Assembly (NCBI RefSeq): GCF_004331685.1
Contig: NZ_SJSM01000003.1
Coordinates: 124,001 to 188,000, forward strand
DNA from: Pedobacter hiemivivus
GTDB lineage: Bacteria > Bacteroidota > Bacteroidia > Sphingobacteriales > Sphingobacteriaceae
Direction of reading: 5' to 3'
DNA: 64,000 nt
Under the pieces are notes generated by a model. That model did not search any database, was not told the DNA's origin, and saw only the letters and a program-made list of their open reading frames with translations. Below, piece by piece: positions 25,405-34,783 of the stretch (its first letter is position 1; the number at the start of each line of letters is the position of its first letter). Both the position numbers and the translations under genes were made by a program.

Positions 25405-26085
25405 ATGGCAAGTTTCGGAAACGCTTTTTCCTCATCAATTGGAAAAAAATTAATAATGGGCATAACGGGCCTGTTTCTCATTTCATTTCTTTTAGTGCAC
25501 TGTTTTATCAATGCATTGATATATGTGAATGACGGCGGATTAACTTTTAATATGGGTGCGCATTTTATGGGTACTAACTGGTTAATCAGGGCTATGGAAA
25601 TCGTTTTATTCGCAGGTTTGCTTGCGCATATTATTCAGGGTTTCAGGTTGGTGTTTCAAAACCAGGCTGCACGTCCTGTTAAGTATGCCGTTACCAATGG
25701 CGCCGCAAATAGCAAATGGTATTCCCGTTCAATGGGTTTATTAGGCACTTTGCTTTTAATCTTCTTAATTGTTCACATCAACAAGTTCTGGGTTATGTCG
25801 CGTTTTACAGGCATTCCTACTACCGATGCTAATGGCAACCATGATCTTTTTGCTGTAATGGTAGAAACTTTTAAAGATCCTTTGTTGGTTGTGCTTTATG
25901 TATTAGCAATGGTTTCATTGGCTTATCACTTGCTGCACGGTTTCTCTTCGGCATTCCAAACTTTAGGTTGGAACCATAAGAAGTATACACCAATCATTAA
26001 AAGTTTGGGAATATGGTATTCAATTATCATTTCTTTGTTGTTCGCTTCAATGCCTATTGCAATGTACCTGGGCCTTATTAAATAA
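25405..26085 (+). CDS. sdhC: Succinate dehydrogenase/fumarate reductase cytochrome b subunit
   Basis: A 226-residue membrane subunit of the b558 type (TIGR02046) with five hydrophobic helices. It anchors the flavoprotein and iron-sulfur subunits and passes electrons between quinone and the Fe-S chain. Candidate haem ligands are histidines within helices (LLVHCFINALIY, LLAHIIQGFRL, LIVHINKFWV, AYHLLHGFSSAF). A single five-helix subunit with no separate SdhD is the expected Bacteroidota architecture. It is the first gene of the sdhCAB operon, 25 bases before sdhA. Confidence 0.93.
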   Translation: MASFGNAFSSSIGKKLIMGITGLFLISFLLVHCFINALIYVNDGGLTFNMGAHFMGTNWLIRAMEIVLFAGLLAHIIQGFRLVFQNQAARPVKYAVTNGAANSKWYSRSMGLLGTLLLIFLIVHINKFWVMSRFTGIPTTDANGNHDLFAVMVETFKDPLLVVLYVLAMVSLAYHLLHGFSSAFQTLGWNHKKYTPIIKSLGIWYSIIISLLFASMPIAMYLGLIK

Positions 26086-26110
26086 TTTTTGATCTTAAAG
26101 TTTAAATAAC

Positions 26111-28090
26111 ATGGCAGAATTAAATGCTCATATACCTGAAGGAGAGTTAACAGAAAAATGGACTAAATTACGTTCATCTATGCCATTGGTTAACCCGGCC
26201 AATAAAAGAAGCATAGAAGTTATCGTAGTAGGTTCTGGACTTGCAGGTGCTTCGGCAGCAGCAACCCTTGCTGAAATGGGGTATAAGGTTAAATGTTTTT
26301 GTTTCCAGGATTCACCAAGAAGAGCGCACTCTATTGCAGCTCAAGGTGGTATCAACGCAGCAAAAAATTATCAGAATGATGGCGATAGTACTTATCGTTT
26401 ATTTTATGATACAATAAAAGGTGGTGATTACCGTGCACGTGAAGCTAACGTACATCGTTTAGCAGAAGTAAGTGCAAACATTATAGATCAGTGTGTGGCT
26501 CAAGGTGTGCCTTTGGCCAGAGAGTACGGCGGTTTATTAGACAACCGTTCTTTTGGTGGTACACAGGTTCAACGTACATTCTATGCTGCGGGTCAAACCG
26601 GTCAGCAATTGCTTTTAGGTGCTTATAGCGCTTTAGAGCGTCAAATCGGAATGGGTAAAGTTGAAATGTTTACCCGTCACGAAATGCTTGAAGTTGTTGT
26701 AGTTGATGGTAAAGCGCGTGGTATTATTGCCCGTAACTTGCTTACCGGTGAACTAGAACGTCATTCTGGACATGCGGTATTGCTTTGCAGCGGTGGTTAC
26801 GGAAACGTATTCTATCTTTCTACAAATGCAATGGGTAGTAACGTAACGGCAGCTTGGAAAGCACACAAAAAAGGAGCTTTCTTTGGTAACCCTTGCTACA
26901 CGCAAATTCACCCTACTTGTATCCCAGTTTCTGGAGATCACCAATCTAAATTGACCCTGATGTCTGAGTCGTTACGTAACGATGGACGTATCTGGGTTCC
27001 TAAAAAGAAAGATGATACCCGTAAGGCTTCTGAGATTCCTGAGGATGAAAGAGATTATTATTTAGAGCGCAGATACCCTGCTTTTGGTAACCTTGTACCG
27101 CGCGATGTTGCATCACGTGCAGCTAAAGAGCGTTGCGATGCAGGTTACGGTGTAGGTAAATCTAAATTAGCTGTTTATCTTGATTTTAAAGCCAATACTG
27201 AGCGTTACGGTCGTATTGAAGCTAACGTACAAAATATCCATAATCCTGATAAAGAAACCTGCATGCGCTTAGGCCGTGAGGTAATTAAGGAAAAATATGG
27301 TAACCTGTTTGATATGTACGCGCAGATCACTGGAGAAGATCCTTATGAATTGCCAATGCGTATCTATCCTGCGGTTCACTATACCATGGGCGGTTTATGG
27401 GTTGATTATAACTTAATGACTACTGTACCGGGCTTATATGCTTTAGGAGAGGCTAACTTCTCTGATCACGGTGCTAACCGTTTAGGGGCTTCTGCGTTGA
27501 TGCAAGGCTTAGCGGATGGTTATTTTGTAATTCCTTACACTATTGGTGCTTACTTATCTAAAGAACTGGCAACAAAACCAATTCCACAGGATCACCCTGC
27601 ATTTGTTGAAGCTGAAGCTAATGCAAAAGGAATTATTGATAAATTCTTTGCGATTAAAGGAACTAAGACTGTTGATCATTTCCATAAGAAATTAGGAAAG
27701 ATCATGTGGGACAAATGTGGAATGGCACGTAATGCTAAAGGTTTAACTGAGGCAATTGCTGAAATTCAAGAACTACGTAAGGAATTCTGGAGCGATGTTC
27801 GTGTACCGGGAGAAGCCAACGAGTTTAACCCTGAGTTAGAAAAAGCAGGTCGTGTGGCCGACTTTATCGAACTTGGAGAATTGATGTGTATCGATGCTTT
27901 GAACAGAAATGAATCTTGTGGTGGTCACTTCAGGGAAGAGTATCAAACTGAAGAAGGTGAAGCGATGCGTGACGATGAAAACTATGCTTACGTAGCTGCA
28001 TGGGAGTTCAAAGAGGGTGTTAAATTTGAGCTGCATAAAGAAGAGCTGAAATTTGAAAACATCAAGGTTGCACAAAGAAGTTATAAATAA
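26111..28090 (+). CDS. sdhA: Succinate dehydrogenase/fumarate reductase flavoprotein subunit
   Basis: A 659-residue catalytic subunit that interconverts succinate and fumarate. The FAD Rossmann motif [19 protein letters not shown] is at about 38-56. The histidine that binds FAD covalently is in [15 protein letters not shown], the substrate-site motif is in [14 protein letters not shown], and the late active-site motif is [11 protein letters not shown] (about 430). Length and order fit the Bacteroidota quinol:fumarate reductase/succinate dehydrogenase type. It lies between sdhC and sdhB. Confidence 0.96.
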   Translation: MAELNAHIPEGELTEKWTKLRSSMPLVNPANKRSIEVIVVGSGLAGASAAATLAEMGYKVKCFCFQDSPRRAHSIAAQGGINAAKNYQNDGDSTYRLFYDTIKGGDYRAREANVHRLAEVSANIIDQCVAQGVPLAREYGGLLDNRSFGGTQVQRTFYAAGQTGQQLLLGAYSALERQIGMGKVEMFTRHEMLEVVVVDGKARGIIARNLLTGELERHSGHAVLLCSGGYGNVFYLSTNAMGSNVTAAWKAHKKGAFFGNPCYTQIHPTCIPVSGDHQSKLTLMSESLRNDGRIWVPKKKDDTRKASEIPEDERDYYLERRYPAFGNLVPRDVASRAAKERCDAGYGVGKSKLAVYLDFKANTERYGRIEANVQNIHNPDKETCMRLGREVIKEKYGNLFDMYAQITGEDPYELPMRIYPAVHYTMGGLWVDYNLMTTVPGLYALGEANFSDHGANRLGASALMQGLADGYFVIPYTIGAYLSKELATKPIPQDHPAFVEAEANAKGIIDKFFAIKGTKTVDHFHKKLGKIMWDKCGMARNAKGLTEAIAEIQELRKEFWSDVRVPGEANEFNPELEKAGRVADFIELGELMCIDALNRNESCGGHFREEYQTEEGEAMRDDENYAYVAAWEFKEGVKFELHKEELKFENIKVAQRSYK

Positions 28091-28116
28091 TAGCTAAGTA
28101 CTAAAATCTCAATATC

Positions 28117-28887
28117 ATGAGTACAGGAAATATGAATTTAACGCTGAAAATCTGGCGTCAAAAAAATACAAAAGCCAAAGGTGGTTTGGTGGATTATAAA
28201 CTATCAGAGATTTCTCCTGATATGTCTTTCTTAGAAATGTTTGATGTATTAAACGAACAGTTAATTTCTAAGGGTGACGAGCCTGTTGTGTTTGATCACG
28301 ATTGTAGAGAGGGGATCTGTGGTGCCTGCTCTATGTATATCGATGGCAGACCGCACGGACCAAAAGACGGAATTACTACTTGCCAGTTACACATGCGTTC
28401 ATTTAAAGATGGAGATACCATCGTTGTTGAGCCATGGAGAGCAAAGGCTTTTCCGGTAATAAAAGATTTAACTGTAGATAGATCTGCATTTGACAGAGTT
28501 ATTGCTGCAGGTGGCTTTATTTCGGTAAATACAGGGAATGCACAAGATGCTAACAACCTTCCAATTCCTAAAGTACAAGCGGATTCAGCTTTCGAAGCTG
28601 CAGCTTGTATTGGATGTGGTGCTTGTGTGGCTACTTGTAAAAATGCTTCGGCTATGCTTTTCGTATCTGCAAAGATTTCTCAGTTGGCACAATTACCTCA
28701 GGGACAGCCGGAACGTTACCGTAGGGTACAAAGTATGGTTGCGCAGATGGATGCGGAAGGATTTGGTAATTGTACCAATACAGGAGCTTGTGAGGCAGAA
28801 TGCCCTAAAGGCATCTCTTTAGAGAACATTGCACGCATGAATAGAGATTTTTATTCTGCAAAATTTGTATCTGAGGAAGATATTTAA
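28117..28887 (+). CDS. sdhB: Succinate dehydrogenase/fumarate reductase iron-sulfur subunit
   Basis: A 256-residue subunit that carries three Fe-S clusters between flavin and quinone. The [2Fe-2S] cysteines are in [15 protein letters not shown] with a later C in TTCQLH. The [4Fe-4S] set is in [13 protein letters not shown], and further cysteines are in [16 protein letters not shown]. It ends the sdhCAB operon; a hairpin at 28921-28949 follows. All ligands expected for activity are present. Confidence 0.96.
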   Translation: MSTGNMNLTLKIWRQKNTKAKGGLVDYKLSEISPDMSFLEMFDVLNEQLISKGDEPVVFDHDCREGICGACSMYIDGRPHGPKDGITTCQLHMRSFKDGDTIVVEPWRAKAFPVIKDLTVDRSAFDRVIAAGGFISVNTGNAQDANNLPIPKVQADSAFEAAACIGCGACVATCKNASAMLFVSAKISQLAQLPQGQPERYRRVQSMVAQMDAEGFGNCTNTGACEAECPKGISLENIARMNRDFYSAKFVSEEDI

Positions 28888-28920
28888 TAGTTTTATACCA
28901 CGAGACAAGGTACTACACGG

Positions 28921-28949
28921 AGAACCCCGACCAATTTGGTTGGGGTTCT
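28921..28949 (+). terminator. Terminator of sdhCAB
   Basis: AGAACCCCGACC and GGTTGGGGTTCT form a 12-bp stem (one G-U) around AATTT. The following T-run is short, so efficiency is uncertain. Confidence 0.75.
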
Positions 28950-29017
28950 TTGCTTATATAGGTTTTGTAGTTATTTCTTTATAGATTAGATAATTAAATG
29001 CTTATTTAAATAACGCT

Positions 29018-29881
29018 ATGTATTACAAATCACAATTAAAGAAATCCCGCCTTTTGAAGTACGGTATGGTTGTTCCGCTATTTGCCATTGCATTAACGAT
29101 GTCATCGGCAACGATTATCAAGGATAAAAATAACCAGGTATCCACACATAAGATGGTTGATGATTGGGAGGAGTTTTACAAATATGCTAAGCGTGCGGTT
29201 AGATATCCTGATGCTGCACAAAAAGCCTTGCTACAGGGAACCAGCATGATCAAATTTAAAGTTGCTAATGGAGTAGTCGAAGAAGTGGGCGTTGTAGCTG
29301 AACTGGGTGGAGGCTGCGACGCTGCGGCAATGAAATGTATCTCCTCGTATAAAGGTTACAAGGATATTAAAGATGGAGATTATACTTTAAAGTTCGCGTT
29401 TGTACTTACTGAAACCAATACACCTAAATTAAACGAAACGATTGAACCACTAAAAGGGTATAAATCTCTGGACGAAGTTACTGTAAAAGGTTATGGTGGA
29501 CTTCCTAAGGGCGTAATTGATGGTTCACTAAATGGGGATACAAGAATATACGATTTTGTAAAATTGGAGCGGAAGCCAGCTTTCGATGGCGGTAACCCAG
29601 CGTTTAAAAATTATCTGAAAGAGAATTTAAAGTATCCTAAAAAGGCTGAAAGGAACAATGTTAGTGGTGGCGTTTTTCTTTCTTTTATTGTTGAAGTAGA
29701 TGGCAGCATAACCAATGTTAAGGTGGAAAGGCCGCTAGGTTCGGGCACGGATGAAGAAGCCGTTAGGTTATTAAAAGCATCCCCGAAATGGATTCCGGGG
29801 ATGCAGAAGGAAAAGCTTATACGCGTAAAATATAATATGGTTATAGCTTTTGGACAATTCCCTCAGACCTTTAGAGACTAG
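29018..29881 (+). CDS. Short TonB-domain protein, paralogue of the C-terminal half of the BlaR1-like gene
   Basis: A 287-residue protein with one membrane segment (about 14-32, YGMVVPLFAIALTMSSATI) and two TonB C-terminal-like domains (about 50-130 and 185-280, the second with NVKVERPLGSGTDEEAVRLL). Every part aligns with the C-terminal half of the convergent protein at 29951-31948, including the membrane segment, but it lacks the M56 protease domain and the terminal plug. It looks like a duplicated, truncated relative that is now an independent gene. It probably sits in the inner membrane facing the periplasm. Confidence 0.78.
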   Translation: MYYKSQLKKSRLLKYGMVVPLFAIALTMSSATIIKDKNNQVSTHKMVDDWEEFYKYAKRAVRYPDAAQKALLQGTSMIKFKVANGVVEEVGVVAELGGGCDAAAMKCISSYKGYKDIKDGDYTLKFAFVLTETNTPKLNETIEPLKGYKSLDEVTVKGYGGLPKGVIDGSLNGDTRIYDFVKLERKPAFDGGNPAFKNYLKENLKYPKKAERNNVSGGVFLSFIVEVDGSITNVKVERPLGSGTDEEAVRLLKASPKWIPGMQKEKLIRVKYNMVIAFGQFPQTFRD

Positions 29882-29896
29882 CAATGTGCTTGATAT

Positions 29897-29935
29897 AAAA
29901 AAGAAACCCGACTCTATTGGTCGGGTTTCTTTTTT
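29897..29935. terminator. Bidirectional terminator between convergent TonB-domain genes
   Basis: AAAAAAGAAACCCGAC and GTCGGGTTTCTTTTTT pair perfectly over 16 bp around a 7-base loop. Both strands carry a T-run, so it can serve both convergent genes. Confidence 0.92.
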
Positions 29936-29950
29936 ATCTAGATTTTGTAA

Positions 29951-31948
29951 TTACTTCTGTTTTACTTCAGATGCTTTTTCGGTATTGTTTGCTGCTTTGG
30001 TGGTAATTACGATTACTCCATTGGCGCCCTTTGCTCCATATATCGCAGTCGCTTTGGCGTCTTTGTATACATTGATTGAATAGATGTCTTCAGGTTTTAT
30101 GGTATTGATATCTGCGTTTTCCATGATCTTTCCGTCTATCACATATAGTGGTGGATTTGCAGTTTTAGTGCCGTATCCGGTCACCGTAATATTATTGCTG
30201 CTAAAGCTCGGACCATTGCTATTATTATTGTTGATTTGCCCCTGACTCTTGCCTGATTGATTACCTTCTTTGTTTAAACTAAAAGTAATGGGGATATTGT
30301 ATTTTACACGTACTGGTCTGCTATTCTGCGTGCCTGGAATCCATTTTGGCGATTCCTCTAATACCCTTACCGCTTCTTCATCTGTACCAGATCCAAGAGT
30401 TCTTTCAACTTTAATATTGGTTAGGTCTCCATCTATTTCAACTACAAAAGAGAGGAATACTTTACCTTGAACATTGTTTTTAACTGCTTCGGCAGGGTAT
30501 TTTATCTCTTTTTTTAGATAGGCATAGAATTGCTCAAATCCTCCTGCAAAAGTAGGCTGTTTGTCAATTGACACAAAGTCATAGATCTTATTGTCATCAA
30601 TGATATTGCCATCGGCAGCTTCTTTATATAGAGTTGCATAGCCCGTTATGATGATGTCATTTAGTGCTTTATATCCTTTTACCGCCGCTACAGTCTCATT
30701 TTTTAAAGGAGTGTTGGCGCCGTCAAATACAAACTTAACCTTTAGCGTATAATCGCCGTCTTTAATGTCTTTGTATCTGGGATAGCTCACAATTACTCTC
30801 ATCGCCTCTGCATCACATCCATCACCTAATCTGGCGACAATTGCTGCATTCTCTACTAAACCATCAGCAACTTTAAATTTAATCATGGTATTTCCCTGTA
30901 ACTGGGCCTTGTGAGCGGCTGCAGGATATCTAATGGCTCGTTTAGCATACTTGTAAAAGTCCTCCCAGCCCTCCTCAATAATTCCTGTTGTTTGTCCAAC
31001 GCTGGCTTTTTTTACTAGTTGAGGTGCTGCGGTTTTGTTGATAGACTCTTGTACGACCTCTTTAATTGCTTCTAAAGGCGTGTTTAGAGGGATCTCATCA
31101 GCTATTTTCTTAATGTTTTTATTGTTTCTAATGGTGGCCGATGACATGGTTAATGCAATGGCAAATAGCGGAACAAACATGCCGTATTTTAAGATGGCTG
31201 CTTTCCTCGATCTTGGTTTGTGTAACATATAAATTCTTTTTTTGATAAGTGATTTATTAAAAAAACTATTCGTTAATGCGTTTTGAGGAACACCAAAAGC
31301 CTTGCTCAATAACAATAGGGCATATTCTGCTTTATCGCCTTGAAACTTTGCGGCCTCTTCATCTGCTAGATATTCATGGAGGTGTTTTATTGCTTTTTTG
31401 TAGGCATAGATCACCGGGTTGAACCAAGTAAAGATGGCTAGGACTTCAAAAAGAATGATATCCAGACTGTGGTATTGGCGTATGTGTATCTCCTCGTGTT
31501 TTTGGATGGTTGATAGCTGAGGCAGATTTTTATCGATTCTTTTGTGTTTAAAGAATGAAAAAGCAGTGCCCTTGTCCGTCCTTTTTAATAGCTTACTGAT
31601 AGCAAAGAGCTGCCAAATGAATTTTCCTAGAAAAAATAGGATTCCAATGAGGTAAATAGAGACTGCCAGATTGCCCATGCTAAATCTATCCGGAGCGGCA
31701 TTCCCGATCATTACATCGGTCATCAGGTCATTTAATTCCCCAATACCAGCAGAAAAGGGTTGTGTTGCCGGCTGTTCAGTAAACCACTCGAACCTTAAAA
31801 AGGGGATAGTTAAGGAGAGTAGGCCTGCTGAAAGCAAGTAAATTCGGTTAAGTGTGAAATAAGTTTCTTTGTCTAACAATAACTTATAAAAGCCATAAAA
31901 TACCAGCAGGTAAATATTGACTTGCAGTATGTAATGTGCCCAGCTCAT
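29951..31948 (-). CDS. BlaR1-like M56 metallopeptidase fused to TonB domains and a plug segment
   Basis: A 665-residue membrane protein. Several N-terminal helices (about 5-110) are followed by an M56 zinc protease domain with HEEIHIRQYHSLDI (HExxH, about 153) and the downstream glutamate in HEYLADEEAAKF. Then come a further membrane segment (about 250), two TonB C-terminal-like domains (about 320-395 and 460-545) and a terminal plug-like part ending in KGANGVIVITT. The gene overlaps the blaI-like repressor gene by 4 bases. BlaR1 proteins sense an external signal and lead to cleavage of BlaI; the TonB and plug parts suggest contact with outer-membrane receptors. Confidence 0.87.
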   Translation of the reverse strand: MSWAHYILQVNIYLLVFYGFYKLLLDKETYFTLNRIYLLSAGLLSLTIPFLRFEWFTEQPATQPFSAGIGELNDLMTDVMIGNAAPDRFSMGNLAVSIYLIGILFFLGKFIWQLFAISKLLKRTDKGTAFSFFKHKRIDKNLPQLSTIQKHEEIHIRQYHSLDIILFEVLAIFTWFNPVIYAYKKAIKHLHEYLADEEAAKFQGDKAEYALLLLSKAFGVPQNALTNSFFNKSLIKKRIYMLHKPRSRKAAILKYGMFVPLFAIALTMSSATIRNNKNIKKIADEIPLNTPLEAIKEVVQESINKTAAPQLVKKASVGQTTGIIEEGWEDFYKYAKRAIRYPAAAHKAQLQGNTMIKFKVADGLVENAAIVARLGDGCDAEAMRVIVSYPRYKDIKDGDYTLKVKFVFDGANTPLKNETVAAVKGYKALNDIIITGYATLYKEAADGNIIDDNKIYDFVSIDKQPTFAGGFEQFYAYLKKEIKYPAEAVKNNVQGKVFLSFVVEIDGDLTNIKVERTLGSGTDEEAVRVLEESPKWIPGTQNSRPVRVKYNIPITFSLNKEGNQSGKSQGQINNNNSNGPSFSSNNITVTGYGTKTANPPLYVIDGKIMENADINTIKPEDIYSINVYKDAKATAIYGAKGANGVIVITTKAANNTEKASEVKQK

Positions 31949-32322
31949 CTTGGTCTGTTTTTAATTTTGTTAATCATTTTTAGGATTTCATCTACATCGC
32001 TCAAATCCAGTTTTTCTTCTTTAACAAAGAAGGAGAACATGCTCTCTACAGAGTTTTCGAAGTAGCCATCTAAAAGCTTTTCTGTAGCGTGTCGTTTATA
32101 ATCTTCCTTGCTGATCAGGGGGTAGTACTGATGCGATTTTCCGAAAGCCTCATGCGCAACAAAACCTTTGGTTTCGAGAATGCGGATAATAGTTGATACG
32201 GTGTTGTAGGCGGGTTTTGGTTCTGGTAAAAAGTCCATTACTTCTTTAACAAAGCCCTTTTCGATTTGCCAGATGATTTGCATGATCTGCTCTTCTGCCT
32301 TGGTTAGATCTTTTATTTCCAT
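31945..32322 (-). CDS. BlaI/MecI-family repressor
   Basis: A 125-residue winged-helix regulator of the Penicillinase_R family. The N-terminal DNA-binding part includes LTKAEEQIMQIIWQIEKG and YNTVSTIIRILETKGFV; the C-terminal helices (VESMFSFFVKEEKL) mediate dimers. It overlaps the downstream BlaR1-like gene, the usual repressor-sensor arrangement. Two 14-bp palindromes at 32387-32425, upstream of its start, are candidate operators for autoregulation. Confidence 0.92.
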   Translation of the reverse strand: MEIKDLTKAEEQIMQIIWQIEKGFVKEVMDFLPEPKPAYNTVSTIIRILETKGFVAHEAFGKSHQYYPLISKEDYKRHATEKLLDGYFENSVESMFSFFVKEEKLDLSDVDEILKMINKIKNRPR

Positions 32323-32386
32323 ATTATATTCGGTTTGTAGTTCTGTTCTTATAGGTTATTCCGTTTTATGCGCAGTTTTCGGTATA

Positions 32387-32425
32387 ACTAAAGATTTAGT
32401 ATAAAGCTATAACTAATATTTTAGT
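32387..32425. promoter_or_regulatory. Paired 14-bp palindromes, candidate BlaI operators
   Basis: ACTAAAGATTTAGT (32387-32400) and ACTAATATTTTAGT (32412-32425) share the form ACTAA-N4-TTAGT, 25 bp apart, about 65-100 bases upstream of the repressor gene. BlaI/MecI dimers bind paired palindromes of similar size. Confidence 0.55.
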
Positions 32426-32470
32426 TTTCAAAATATTATTATAAATAATTTCACAACAACCTGAATGCAA

Positions 32471-32500
32471 AAAAGATGGCGGTATCCACCGCCATCTTTT
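32471..32500. terminator. Terminator of the small membrane protein gene
   Basis: AAAAGATGGCGGT and ACCGCCATCTTTT pair perfectly over 13 bp around ATCC; the T-rich arm works in both directions. It lies 22 bases past the stop of the frameshift-extended reading frame. Confidence 0.85.
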
Positions 32501-32583
32501 ATTATTAACTAAAATTTATATGCTATTTACCTGGAGCATTAAATGCACGTAGGTAGTATGTAGCCTCGGCTAAAGCGCTGCTG

Positions 32584-32757
32584 TTATTTGGAAAATGGGC
32601 TTACTACTTTGGTCAATGTAGTTTTCATAGCAGGAGCTTTTACAGCTAAATCCTCATTTTGACGATCAGAACCAGCAGTTATGAATGTCAATAATATCAC
32701 TATAAATACTGGAACCAGTAGTAATAAGAATGGCGAAGTATTTGCTAACTTTTTCAT
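32584..32757 (-). CDS. Small single-pass membrane protein, possibly frameshifted
   Basis: From ATG 32757 this is a 57-residue protein: a short N-terminus (MKKLANTSPF), one membrane helix (about 9-29, LLLLVPVFIVILLTFIT) and a short tail. An upstream ATG at 32790 is less likely. Just past the stop, the adjacent frame stays open with coding-like content (NNSSALAEATYYLRAFNAPGK) to TAG at 32523-32525. Losing one A from the AAA at the junction would join the two into about 76 residues. The terminator at 32471-32500 fits that later end. No family is recognised. Confidence 0.6.
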   Translation of the reverse strand: MKKLANTSPFLLLLVPVFIVILLTFITAGSDRQNEDLAVKAPAMKTTLTKVVSPFSK

Positions 32758-32895
32758 AAGTCCTTTATTTGTTTTGCTTTGATGAAACAAATAGAATAAA
32801 TAAAAATAGGCTGCTAAAATCTTTTAGACCAAGTGTATTTTATACTAGATAAACGGTTGAATTGGAGTGTTATCCCATCAATCAAGTCATTTATG

Positions 32896-32925
32896 CCAGT
32901 TGGTAGAAGAAAAATGCCCGTTGGT
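32896..32925 (+). promoter_or_regulatory. LytTR-type direct repeats upstream of the LytS/LytTR operon
   Basis: CCAGTTGGT (32896-32904) and CCCGTTGGT (32917-32925) are direct repeats 21 bp apart within longer similar 16-mers. This fits the AgrA/LytTR consensus core (A/C)GTTN(A/G)(T/G) and its 12-bp spacer, and they lie upstream of the -7 element at 32950. Confidence 0.65.
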
Positions 32926-32949
32926 CGAATGCCTCCGTCTTAAAATAAT

Positions 32950-32957
32950 TAGATTTG
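32950..32957 (+). promoter_or_regulatory. -7 promoter element of the LytS/LytTR operon
   Basis: TAGATTTG fits TAnnTTTG exactly, 42 bases before the kinase ATG and 24 bases after the second LytTR repeat. Confidence 0.55.
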
Positions 32958-32999
32958 TGTAATTTGATAGTTCAGATATTTAATTATTACCCTATATAA

Positions 33000-34034
33000 A
33001 TGAAAAACAAAGGCCCTCTAGCTGTACACCTATTTTTTTGGCTGCTTATATTGTCAGTATTGCTTTGGGACACTTTTAATGGCGATCAAAGACCATCTTC
33101 CTATGAAGTAATGGTGAAGTTTGGCTACTTCGCCATCATCAACCTCTCGATCTTTTACATCAATTATACTTTGCTGATTCCCATATTGGTGGAGCAGAAA
33201 AAGAAATACGGACTATATATGTTCGCCATCTTTATGCTTATCGCCATTATGGTGATTATAAAGACGGTGGTCGCAAGCTTAAATAGCGATCTGTTTTTAA
33301 CTTATTTTAGTCAGGAATCCGGTAAAATAGAATACTTCGAGATTACTAAATATATTGTGTTTGCCATTTTTGTATCTGGCTTTTTTGTCGTGGTAAGTGC
33401 GCTGTTAAAGTTTGCTATAGATTGGTTTGGCAGCGAACGTGTTCAGCGCAACCTACTAAGCGAAAAAAGAGATATGGAGCTACAGTTTTTAAAATCGCAG
33501 CTTAACCCGCATTTTCTGTTCAATTCCTTAAATAATATTTATTCCCTGGCCTATCAAAAATCTGATAAAACGGCTGATGCCATTTTAAAGCTATCAGAAA
33601 TTATGCGCTATATGATTTACGAAAGTAACGATAGCTGGGTGTCATTAAGTAAAGAGATTACCTATGTGCAAAGTTATATAGAGTTGCAGAAATTGAGGTT
33701 TAAGGATGGAGCTGCGGTTGAGTTGACTCTACATGGTGAGATTGATGATCAGCATGTGGTACCATTGATTTTGATCTCTTTTGTAGAAAATGCGTTTAAA
33801 CATGGAGTAGCTAACGATCCCAAAGATCCAATCAGGATCAATATCATTGCCAATCAAAAGATATTGCACTTTAGTGTGACGAATAAGAAGAACACCTACA
33901 ACAAAGATATAATGGGTGGTGTTGGATTAAACAACGTGGAACGCAGGCTGCAACTACTTTATCCTGATAGGTATAAATTAAATATTGTAAATTCGGCAAC
34001 TCATTATACTACCGAACTAATGCTTGATATATGA
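33000..34034 (+). CDS. LytS-type sensor histidine kinase
   Basis: A 344-residue membrane kinase with four N-terminal helices (about 7-25, 38-60, 72-93, 115-140), then a His_kinase (PF06580) domain with LKSQLNPHFLFNSLNNIYSL at about 165 (phosphoacceptor H in NPHFLFN). The HATPase has LISFVENAFKHG and GVGLNNVERRL. It overlaps the LytTR regulator gene by 4 bases. The signal is unknown. Confidence 0.93.
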   Translation: MKNKGPLAVHLFFWLLILSVLLWDTFNGDQRPSSYEVMVKFGYFAIINLSIFYINYTLLIPILVEQKKKYGLYMFAIFMLIAIMVIIKTVVASLNSDLFLTYFSQESGKIEYFEITKYIVFAIFVSGFFVVVSALLKFAIDWFGSERVQRNLLSEKRDMELQFLKSQLNPHFLFNSLNNIYSLAYQKSDKTADAILKLSEIMRYMIYESNDSWVSLSKEITYVQSYIELQKLRFKDGAAVELTLHGEIDDQHVVPLILISFVENAFKHGVANDPKDPIRINIIANQKILHFSVTNKKNTYNKDIMGGVGLNNVERRLQLLYPDRYKLNIVNSATHYTTELMLDI

Positions 34035-34783
34035 TAAAGTTAAAATGTATAGCTGTTGATGATGAACCGCTGGCGCTTGATATTATAGAGGATTACGTTT
34101 CTAAAGTACCTTTTCTGGAATTGGTTAAACGTACAGAAAATGCCATCGAAGCACTGCAAATGGTGCAGGCGGGTGGGGTGGATATTGTGTTTCTGGATAT
34201 TCAGATGCCTGAATTGACGGGAATACAGTTTTTAAAGATTGCCAGTGGAAAGGCCAATTACATTTTAACGACGGCATATTCTCAGTACGCCTTAGAAAGT
34301 TACGACCTTAATGTGTCTGATTATCTATTAAAACCTATTGCATTTGATCGCTTTTATAAAGCTGTAGAGAAGGTGCATAATCAGGTAAAGGTGACTAGTC
34401 CGCCTGACGCTCCTATACAGCCATTAATGGCCATTGTTCCTGCGCCGCATCCGGTTAATCCTATTCAAGACTTTATCTTTGTGAAGACAGAGCATAAAAT
34501 CCAGAAGATTGAATTGGATGATATACTTTACATTGAGGGCTTGAAGGATTACATTTCCATATTTACAAAAACAGAGCGTGTAATCACGTTGCAGAATATG
34601 AAAAAGATGGAAGAGACCTTACCGAAAGGGAAATTCATCAGGGTTCATAAATCGTACATCATTGCTTTGGACAAGATTGATAGTATTGAACGTAGCAGGA
34701 TCTCTATTTGCGGCAAAATTATTCCAATAGGGGATACCTATAGGGATGAATTTTTTAAGCATATAGACAATAAAAATATCTAA
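34031..34783 (+). CDS. LytTR-family response regulator
   Basis: A 250-residue regulator. The receiver domain (1-120) has DDEPLALDI, the phosphoacceptor in IVFLDIQMPELTG (about 56) and the conserved K in YLLKPI. A proline-rich linker leads to a LytTR DNA-binding domain (about 150-250: FVKTEHKIQKIELDDILYIE, FIRVHKSYII). It presumably binds the GTTGGT repeats upstream of its own operon. The 3' end overlaps the convergent acyltransferase gene by 4 bases. Confidence 0.93.
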   Translation: MIKLKCIAVDDEPLALDIIEDYVSKVPFLELVKRTENAIEALQMVQAGGVDIVFLDIQMPELTGIQFLKIASGKANYILTTAYSQYALESYDLNVSDYLLKPIAFDRFYKAVEKVHNQVKVTSPPDAPIQPLMAIVPAPHPVNPIQDFIFVKTEHKIQKIELDDILYIEGLKDYISIFTKTERVITLQNMKKMEETLPKGKFIRVHKSYIIALDKIDSIERSRISICGKIIPIGDTYRDEFFKHIDNKNI

